Assembly: GCA_034401135.1 (NCBI GenBank)
Contig: JAWZSP010000005.1
Location: 1,426,001-1,490,000 of the forward strand
Reading direction: 5' to 3'
DNA length: 64,000 nt
DNA from: Volutella citrinella
Lineage: Eukaryota > Ascomycota > Sordariomycetes > Hypocreales > Nectriaceae
The position numbers and the translations under genes are program-made. Position 1 is the first letter of the stretch. Every line of letters starts with the position of its first letter. Of this stretch, positions 57,196 through 64,000 are shown piece after piece. The notes under the pieces were generated by a model, which was not told the origin of the DNA, searched no databases, and saw only the letters and a program-made list of their open reading frames with translations.

Positions 57196-58294
57196 TGGGA
57201 CCTGGCGCTATGTCTGGGACCATCTGCAACTGTCATATTAGGATGCATTGTGCCTCCGTGTTGAGGATGAATTTACATGGTGCTTTGGGAGGCGTTTTGG
57301 GACCGGGATTGGCAGTGGATTGTCGGTCTTATCCACTATAAAAAGAAGGCTTCGGTATGCTAATGATATTCTCGTGGACTATGATGCTGTATTATACAAA
57401 TCTTGAGCCCTGAAACGGTATGCCTACTTAGAGGCGTATTCTTATTTTGAGCCAGAATCATATTTGACAAATATTGGTCACAAGGGTGTGTGGTTTGCCT
57501 ACCTTACTTGCTTACCTACAATCGCGATATGTTTTGGCACTGATCCGCCTCGTACACTATTCCCGCTGAATTAGGTAGTCGGTACGTACTGGTAGTGCTT
57601 GGGCGGGCTGACGCTGAACCCAGGCAAAGTTTGTACAGTGTCTACCGCCGATTCTGCACGGACCGTGGCGCCATCTTCACTCCGGCATTCCTGCGATTTC
57701 ACGTGCTGACGCTGGCTGGCGCGACGTCATCGGCTCGCTCCTTCTGGCCTCCCCGGACGGGAATGGTCCACACCTTCTTACCTGAGGGCGTTACATCACT
57801 TCGCACCTGATGGCTGGATCATCTGCTTGCGACTCAAACGCTTCGTCTCCCCATCACCCAATGTTATTCAGCCGTGGCTGAGGCCCTCGTGTATTCTGGA
57901 CAATCCCCGCCGTTCCTTGATTGTTTTCTGCCGGGATCGCGCCCGCCTGCAGCCCCGACGGAACGAGATATCGCACTCCATATGAGAAGATGGCCGACGC
58001 TATAGATACGCCCGATGGCCAGCTTGATTACGGTGGGTTTTCGTGGCCCTGCATTGCGCGGCGGATGCTCTGTTCCCACGCTTCTGAGCGACCGGGACAT
58101 GCGGCTCTGCCGAGGCATCCGCGTCTGCATGTTTTGACTGACGACTGAGCAGGGCGGGGCATAGTTCCAACGGAGAAGAAAGTCACTACTATTCCAGATC
58201 CTGAACCGGCCATGGTTTCCAGAGGTCGGGAAAATCAGAGCCACGAGGGCTCGGGCAATGTAGGCGATTTCTGCAGTGTGCTTGTCATAATCAG
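57196..58294. other. intergenic between C2H2 factor and DGAT2
   Basis: About 1.1 kb with no supportable gene. AT-richer sequence near 57330-57420 is the likely 3' UTR of the transcription factor. Confidence 0.45.
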
Positions 58295-59530
58295 ATGGCT
58301 AACGGGGGTTGCAAGGCCCAACCAACGGCCTTGAAGGCTGTAAATGGCCGGGCTGGTGATGAGAATACCACCGGGTCCAAAACATATGCCGAGGTGGTCG
58401 CCAGTCCAACCAAGGGCACCGGCGATATTGCGAATGGCTTTGATGATTCCGAATATCCTGAGCTTCCGACCCAGGCTGAGTTACAGACCCGCAGCCACCA
58501 TGGCTGGAGGGCTGGGGGAGTACGGTTTGCTCCATTACGTGTTCCGATGGTTCGTCGTCTCCAGACCGCCGCGGTACTTTTCCATACTGTTTCCATCGTT
58601 CTCTTCATCTCCATCTTCTGGCTCACTTGTGCCAACCCGCTTGCTTGGCCGATCTTGGTGCCGTATCTTATCCACCTCACTCTGTCGACTGGCGCGACCG
58701 ATGGGCGTTTACGTTACCGCTCTGAGTATATTCGAAGCCTACCGTTGTGGAAGCTGTTCGTGGGGTATTTCCCCATGAAGCTGCACAAGACGTACGACCT
58801 CGACCCGAAAAGGAAGTACATTTTTGGCTATCACCCACATGGAATAATCTCGCATGGCGCCTGGGCGGCTTTTGTCACCAATGCCCTAGGATTCTCGGAT
58901 TTATTTCCAGGCATAACGAACACGCTGCTTACTCTCGACTCCAACTTTCGTCTCCCATTTAATAGGGACTGGATCCTGCTCATGGGACTTCAATCTGTCT
59001 CCAAGGAATCTATCTGGAATCTCCTGACCAAGGGTGGACCCAAGAACGATGGCCAAGGACGAGCGGTTACCATTGTCGTGGGAGGAGCCCGGGAGTCTCT
59101 CGAAGCGCAGCCTGGGACTCTTCGATTGATCCTAAAAAGGCGCAAGGGATTTGTGAAGATGGCGTTGCGTGCGGGAGCAGACTTGGTTCCGGTGATTGGA
59201 TTCGGCGAGAACAACATATATGATCAGCTGAGTCCCAAAACGCACCCGCTTGTCCACAAGATTCAGATGGTGTTTCTGAATGTCTTCAAATTCACTCTGC
59301 CTGCACTCCATGGACGGGGTATCCTCAACTACGATGTTGGCCTCATGCCATATCGCCGACCGGTCAACATCGTAGTGGGCAAGCCGATCAAGGTCGACAG
59401 GGCATATGGTCCGGAGCCAGAGCAAGAAGACATAGACCGCCTCCATGAGCTCTATGTGCGCGAGGTTGAGAAGCTGTGGAATGCGTACAAGGACCAGTTT
59501 CTACCCAACGTTACCTTGGAGATGATCTAG
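58295..59530 (+). CDS. DGA1: type 2 diacylglycerol acyltransferase
   Basis: A single exon of 411 aa. DGAT2 makes triacylglycerol from diacylglycerol and acyl-CoA at the ER and lipid droplets. A polar N-terminus of about 88 residues precedes two close membrane helices (TAAVLFHTVSIVLFISIFWL and ANPLAWPILVPYLIHL). The family motifs YFP (GYFPMKLHKTY) and HPHG (IFGYHPHGIISHG) are intact, followed by GITNTLLTLDSNF, VGGARESLEAQPG, RKGFVKMALRAGADLVPVIGFGEN and the C-terminal PVNIVVGKPI element. The enzyme is complete in length (yeast Dga1 418). The C-terminal helix is HELYVREVEKLWNAYKDQF. Confidence 0.94.
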   Translation: MANGGCKAQPTALKAVNGRAGDENTTGSKTYAEVVASPTKGTGDIANGFDDSEYPELPTQAELQTRSHHGWRAGGVRFAPLRVPMVRRLQTAAVLFHTVSIVLFISIFWLTCANPLAWPILVPYLIHLTLSTGATDGRLRYRSEYIRSLPLWKLFVGYFPMKLHKTYDLDPKRKYIFGYHPHGIISHGAWAAFVTNALGFSDLFPGITNTLLTLDSNFRLPFNRDWILLMGLQSVSKESIWNLLTKGGPKNDGQGRAVTIVVGGARESLEAQPGTLRLILKRRKGFVKMALRAGADLVPVIGFGENNIYDQLSPKTHPLVHKIQMVFLNVFKFTLPALHGRGILNYDVGLMPYRRPVNIVVGKPIKVDRAYGPEPEQEDIDRLHELYVREVEKLWNAYKDQFLPNVTLEMI

Positions 59531-60147
59531 AAGGTTCCGCAGGTGGCACATGGAAGAGATATTTTCTTGTATTCTCTTTTTGGGCATGTGAATTGAGTGA
59601 GGATTTGTTTTACGCTCCTTCGCAATGGATTAAATGGTAGCAGAGTCCTTGATCAGAGACTTGCGCTGGGGAAGTCGGCGACAAAATGGGTTGGTCTAGT
59701 CTATAGTACTCCATAGTCGTATCATGAGATTCCGCTTTGATACACTGCAGGGCCACACAAAAATCTGGAATTTGCAGTATAATAAGGTTATGAAGGACTC
59801 AATCTGTTTTTCCTTTGCTCTAGACACTCTTATGTCTGGGCGCGTGTTGAAGATTGAGTGAGTGAGTAAGTGTTGTGCAAGTAACAAATCCAGTCACATG
59901 ATCACGCGCGGGCTTCGGGGCAGCTCCAGCGTACAGTGCAGAAACGGACGCGCGCGACGCGGCAACTTCCTGCTAAGCGCAAGGGCGTAATTAGCATGGA
60001 GATAGAGTACGTAACTGGCAAGTTGCTTTTTCACATTGACAGAGTCCACGCCAGCAACTCATTACCACCACAAAGTGCCCGACTACACCATCCGGTTGGA
60101 CAATTGTGTCGGGTAGGACAGGACAGCCCTCGATCCTTTCATCCAAC
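59531..60147. other. intergenic, DGA1 3' UTR / APN1 promoter
   Basis: These 617 bases contain no gene. AT-rich in the first half (3' UTR side). Confidence 0.45.
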
Positions 60148-61616
60148 ATGCCTCCCCGCACATCGGTTCGCAAGAAGCCTGCCGTTAGCTACAAGGAGGA
60201 AGACGACTCGCAGACATCGGCTGCCAACATCCGCAGCAACGGCACTGCTTCAAAGGGCTCGGCCAAGCGAAGAGCGCCACAAGGCGACGGGGAAGAGGTC
60301 CCAACACAGAAGAAACAGGCTGCAAAGAAGCGAAAGACCAAGGGCGCTGACGACGACGCCATGCCTCTCGCCAGCCGCACGGCGGTCTCGACCCTGGGCA
60401 AGGCCATGTACATCGGTGCTCATGTCAGCGGTGCTGGAGGTGCGTGTCTCTTGATTTCCCGGAGAATGCTCAATGGCTTCGGCCAATTTGGGGACTAACT
60501 GGCTTCAAAGGCGTCCACAACTCCGTCACCAATGCCGTGCACATCGGCGCCAATGCCTTTGCTCTCTTCCTCAAGTCGCAGCGCAAGTGGACCAATCCGC
60601 CCCTTGATCCAGTGGTCAAGGATCAATTCATCAGCCAGTGCAAACACCACGGCTACAGTGCCGGGGAGCACACCATGCCTCACGGTTCCTACCTCGTCAA
60701 CCTGGCCCAGGCCGACGAGACCAAGGCGGAACAGGCCTATGCCAGCTTCCTCGATGACCTCCAGAGATGTGACCAACTTGGCATTCGACTGTATAACTTT
60801 CATCCCGGAAACACGAATGGCGACGTGAGGTCTGCCGCTGTAGCGCGGATTGCGGCGCAGCTGAACAAGTCTCACAAAGCCACCAAGTCTGTCATCACGG
60901 TGCTGGAGAACATGGCCGGTGGCGGAAACGTCGTGGGCTCGACGTGGGAGGACCTGCGCGACATCATTGCCTTGGTGGAGGACAAGGACCGCGTTGGCGT
61001 CTGCATCGATACATGCCACGCGTTTGCCGCTGGATACGACTTGCGCACGTCCGAGGCATTCTCAAAGACGATGGCTTCGTTCAATGACGTCGTCGGCTCT
61101 GGGTTCCTCAAAGCCTTTCACCGTATGGTTGCTTCCATTTTCACCCGTTCTCCTCCGCACAGAGTTTGGATGAACTAACAGCCTCCATCTCATCTCCTAG
61201 TAAATGATAGCAAAGCTCCGTTCAACTCCAACCGGGATCTTCATGCCAACATCGGTACTGGGTTCCTCGGTCTCCGCGCCTTCCACAGCATCATGAATCA
61301 CGACGATTTTCAGGGACTGCCGATGGTCCTCGAGACGCCAATTGACAAAAAGGGCCCCGATGGCAAATCCGTCGAGGACAAGCAAGTATGGGCGGGCGAG
61401 ATTAAGCTTCTTGAAAGTCTCGTGGGCATGGACCCCGAGAGCGACGAGTTCAAGGCCCTTGAGGAGGAGCTGCAGGCCAAGGGCGAGTCGGAGCGAAGTA
61501 AGATCCAGGACCAAGTCGATAGGAAGTCGGCCAAGGATGCAAAGAAGCAGAATGGAAAGGCGAAACGGGGACCAAAGAAGAAGAGTAAAGGCTCCTCTGA
61601 CGACGAAAGTGATTGA
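60148..61616 (+). CDS. APN1: AP endonuclease 1 (endonuclease IV family)
   Basis: Exons 60148-60439, 60511-61122 and 61201-61616 give 439 aa. The protein is a Zn-dependent TIM-barrel enzyme that cuts abasic sites and trims blocked 3' ends in base-excision repair, in nucleus and mitochondria. A basic N-terminal region of about 85 residues (AKRRAPQGDG, KKQAAKKRKTKG, a nuclear signal) precedes MYIGAHVSGAGG. Metal-site motifs follow: TMPHGSYLVNLA, RLYNFHPGNTNG, VITVLENMAGGG, VCIDTCHAFAAGYD, AFHLNDSK (made by the second splice), HANIGTG and MVLETP. A Lys/Ser/Asp-rich tail (KAKRGPKKKSKG) is a second possible nuclear signal. Introns of 71 and 78 nt keep frame. Confidence 0.95.
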
Positions 61617-61931
61617 TAAGGAACAAAGACTCATCAAGGCGGGGTGTGTCGCCAGGCCATTGGATACACGCAATTCGGCTACGCGATGGATGAAGATGAA
61701 AACTGTATGTATAGCAAAGTAAAACTAATAACCGGTTGCAAATGGGTATTGTATCGCATGCGCAGTCTTTGACAGATGAAGAAAGAATGCGAAACAGGAA
61801 AAACGTATGCAAAACCTCGACCCTGATGAATCCAGACTATCAACGCCATCGCTCCCTGGTAATCCTTGACACCGTCGTCTAGCTTCATCCAACTGAATAT
61901 CCATCCCCATGCCAAGTCTGGCTGGCTCTCC
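61617..61931. other. convergent 3' region, APN1 / BUB1
   Basis: These 315 bases lie between facing stop codons; 3' UTRs only. Confidence 0.5.
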
Positions 61932-64000
61932 TCACTTCCGGTTCTTGGCAAAAGCCTCAACCTTGCTGATCTGCGACTTGAGCCCCACGCCCCTCTCGCA
62001 GTTGGCCTCGAGCCACGTCTCCATGCGCTCCCTCACGCTCTTCATGGACCTCAGCACGGGCATCTTGCCACCGTCCTCGGCTGCCACAAAGGAACCCGGG
62101 TTGAGCAGGAGGTCGAAGCAGTCGGTCCAGATGTCCGTCTGCCAGTACCTCTTGAGGCTCTCGCGGATCTTGTACTTGCGACCCATCTTGCCGAGCCCGC
62201 CTTGGTCGCTGCGCACCGTCTCAATGTACTTGCCAAAGAGCAGGCAATGGACGACGCCGGCCAGGCCGTGGTAGTCAATCTGCCACGTCCAGGGCCTCCC
62301 CTCACGCATCTCGGCGCAGTCCTGCGCCGTCGTCTTCCAGTCGGCGATGAACTCGACGTCGGGAATAAAGGCGCGCATGTCGATACCGCGACCGAAATCG
62401 ATGAGGACGACGCCGCGCGAGGACCAGCCACCGCTGCCGTCTCCGTGCCACTGGCTGGCGAGGCTATGCTCTCCTCCTGCAGCGCCCGCGTCGAGCCGGA
62501 GCAGGCAGTTGTCGACCTTGAGGTCGCCATGTAGCACGCTCTTGGCGTGCAGAGCCTCCACGGTACGCAGCAGCTCGATGGTGAAGAACATGGCAAGCTG
62601 TTCGTCCATGACGCCCGAGGGTTCGGCCCGGAAGAAGTTCACAACGTCAAGCAGCGTGCCATACGGGTGGTAGGGCAGGAAGAGGAATGCCTCATCCTTG
62701 TAAAGATGCATCTCGTGTGCATACGAGAGCGAGGCAGAAGCGCGGTGCTGCGGACCGAGGCGAGTATGAGCCACCCGCATCATATGGAACTCCCATGGCG
62801 TGGGGGGCGATTCCATCTTCAATGCCTCGACCTGGCTGCGGTGATTGACAGCAAAGGCTCCTCGTCCCATGGTTGCAACTGCATTCTCGTCGTTCTCGGC
62901 GGCGCCGTCGGGGGCAGAGTTCTCAACCAGGTAGACAGGGGCGAAGGCACCGGCGCCAAGCTCCCTCTTGACCGTGTAGGTTGATTCGCCATCGGGAAAC
63001 TCGATGAGCACGGGGGCAATCGCCGTTGCCGTCTTGTCGGCACCGTTCTTGGTTGCCTTTGTGAGGGCTTTGGCAAACTTGCGAATCTCGCCGCCGCGAC
63101 CGTATGGCTCTGTCTGGCGATCGTAGAATCCAGAGTAGGCGTTCAGAGGCGGCTGCATCTTGGAGATGATCTCGGCACGGACAGCCTCGTCAACAGGGTT
63201 GCATTGGGCATCCTTTATGATGGGGCCCTTGGCGGGGATCGTCTTGCCGACTGGCCCTGTAGCTGCTTTGGGAGCCAATGGCCCAGAGGGTTTAGGCGGA
63301 GGCTGAGCATCGTTCACGATTTCGCGTATCGGGCTGCTCATCGGCTCCAAGTCGGAGCTCGAATCGTGCACCATGGACGACCCGTCTCGCTTGCACGGGG
63401 TCTTTGAGGAATCATAGCCGTCAACGTCCACATCCAGCGACACCTCGGTTCTCTCAGCGATGGGCGTCATAAATGGAAGCCGGTTGTTGGCCACTTCGGC
63501 CGCATCTCTAAACGGCCTTGTTGGCGCCTCATAGTCTTCTGGAGGCACGGGAACGAAGATGGTACGCGTCCTTGGGCTCGAGTGCTCCGAATCACTCTCG
63601 CCATCGCCTTCGTCTTCCTCACCTGCACTCTCTCCATTTGCCGGCTGGTCGTCGAATGACTGCGTCGGATTCTGCTCTGGGATGCTGGTGTCGATCAGAT
63701 CAGATACCTGCGTATTGTCGTTCTCGACTTGGGCATCATCGTCACCGTCGAGTCTAGGAACGTGCCTTCGTGTGGAGAAGTCGGACCACTCGCTTACGCT
63801 CTTCACGTCGGACGTTTCGTCATCGCCCGCATCGCTGGTAGCATCAATCTGCCTGGTGGTGTTGGTTGTACTCTCGGCATCCGTGGTGTAGTCACCGTCA
63901 CTCTCATAATCGTCTTCGTCATCGCCGCTCTCCTCATCATCATCATCAGCCGATTTCAGGGGAGCATTGAAGATTTCGTAAATTTCATCAGTGGCGGCCT
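61932..64000 (-). CDS. BUB1: spindle-checkpoint kinase Bub1, C-terminal part
   Basis: The minus-strand frame runs from the window edge to a stop ending at 61932: 689 codons, so the N-terminus (the Mad3-homology TPR and GLEBS regions) is outside. The first visible residues contain TDEIYEIFNAPLKSA, then an acidic Ser-rich region. The kinase domain starts near residue 330: YTVKRELGAGAFAPVYLVEN (glycine-rich loop), VEALKMESP with the conserved Lys, FLFLPYHPYGTLLDVV, catalytic loop VLHGDLKVDNCLL, VVLIDFGRGIDM as the DFG element and WTWQIDYHGLAGVVHCLLF. The extended kinase C-terminus ends KVEAFAKNRK. Bub1 acts at kinetochores to recruit checkpoint and shugoshin proteins. The frame is intact over the part seen; whether more introns lie beyond is unknown. 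Confidence 0.92.
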   Translation of the reverse strand, partial: AATDEIYEIFNAPLKSADDDDEESGDDEDDYESDGDYTTDAESTTNTTRQIDATSDAGDDETSDVKSVSEWSDFSTRRHVPRLDGDDDAQVENDNTQVSDLIDTSIPEQNPTQSFDDQPANGESAGEEDEGDGESDSEHSSPRTRTIFVPVPPEDYEAPTRPFRDAAEVANNRLPFMTPIAERTEVSLDVDVDGYDSSKTPCKRDGSSMVHDSSSDLEPMSSPIREIVNDAQPPPKPSGPLAPKAATGPVGKTIPAKGPIIKDAQCNPVDEAVRAEIISKMQPPLNAYSGFYDRQTEPYGRGGEIRKFAKALTKATKNGADKTATAIAPVLIEFPDGESTYTVKRELGAGAFAPVYLVENSAPDGAAENDENAVATMGRGAFAVNHRSQVEALKMESPPTPWEFHMMRVAHTRLGPQHRASASLSYAHEMHLYKDEAFLFLPYHPYGTLLDVVNFFRAEPSGVMDEQLAMFFTIELLRTVEALHAKSVLHGDLKVDNCLLRLDAGAAGGEHSLASQWHGDGSGGWSSRGVVLIDFGRGIDMRAFIPDVEFIADWKTTAQDCAEMREGRPWTWQIDYHGLAGVVHCLLFGKYIETVRSDQGGLGKMGRKYKIRESLKRYWQTDIWTDCFDLLLNPGSFVAAEDGGKMPVLRSMKSVRERMETWLEANCERGVGLKSQISKVEAFAKNRK

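Overview
The window is nuclear DNA of a filamentous ascomycete. The genes have short introns (about 45-90 nt) with GT...CTAAC/CTGAC...AG signals, and they encode typical fungal families (VelB, Cch1, Hos2, SUN-domain wall protein, PAR32-like, polygalactosaminidase). Protein style and the velvet and heme genes suggest Sordariomycetes, most likely Hypocreales. That placement is an inference from recognition, not from a search. The left end (1 to about 1090) is an AT-rich block with CpA/TpG almost erased, the mark of repeat-induced point mutation (RIP) on a dead transposon. The rest is ordinary GC-rich gene space.

Left third (1.8-31.1 kb): a DDT/WHIM-PHD chromatin protein (-) lies head-to-head with the calcium channel gene CCH1 (+). 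Then come a small conserved protein (+), a small membrane protein (-), HIS1 (-), a long gene-poor stretch, VELB (+), a 2 kb gap, a PAR32-like GRGGxGN protein (+), HEM12 (-) head-to-head with EMC6 (+), a GTPBP1/2-like GTPase (-), a 1.8 kb gap, and the SNARE gene SEC9 (+).

Middle (31.7-47.1 kb): the DEAH helicase gene DHR2 (+) converges on SDHAF3/ACN9 (-). SDHAF3 is head-to-head with the protein-histidine methyltransferase gene HPM1 (+). An ING/Yng2-type PHD protein (-) is head-to-head with the histone deacetylase gene HOS2 (+). A secreted GH114 polygalactosaminidase (+) converges on an MFS transporter of the Fmp42 type (-), followed by a SUN-family wall protein (-).

Right end (47-64 kb): more than 8 kb with no recognisable gene, then a C2H2 transcription factor (+), DGAT2 (+), the AP endonuclease gene APN1 (+), and the C-terminal 689 residues of the checkpoint kinase BUB1 (-), which runs off the window.

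Most genes are conserved housekeeping or regulatory genes arranged as divergent or convergent pairs. I saw no biosynthetic cluster, tRNA, rRNA or CRISPR array, and no strong case for a wholly new system. The best leads are a gene-free 8.3 kb upstream of the zinc-finger regulator, the RIP boundary, a likely GC-AG intron in EMC6, an acetylation/deacetylation pair (YNG2-like/HOS2) sharing one promoter region, and an orphan GH114 enzyme. Exon limits were worked out by eye from splice signals and protein continuity and are not supported by transcripts.
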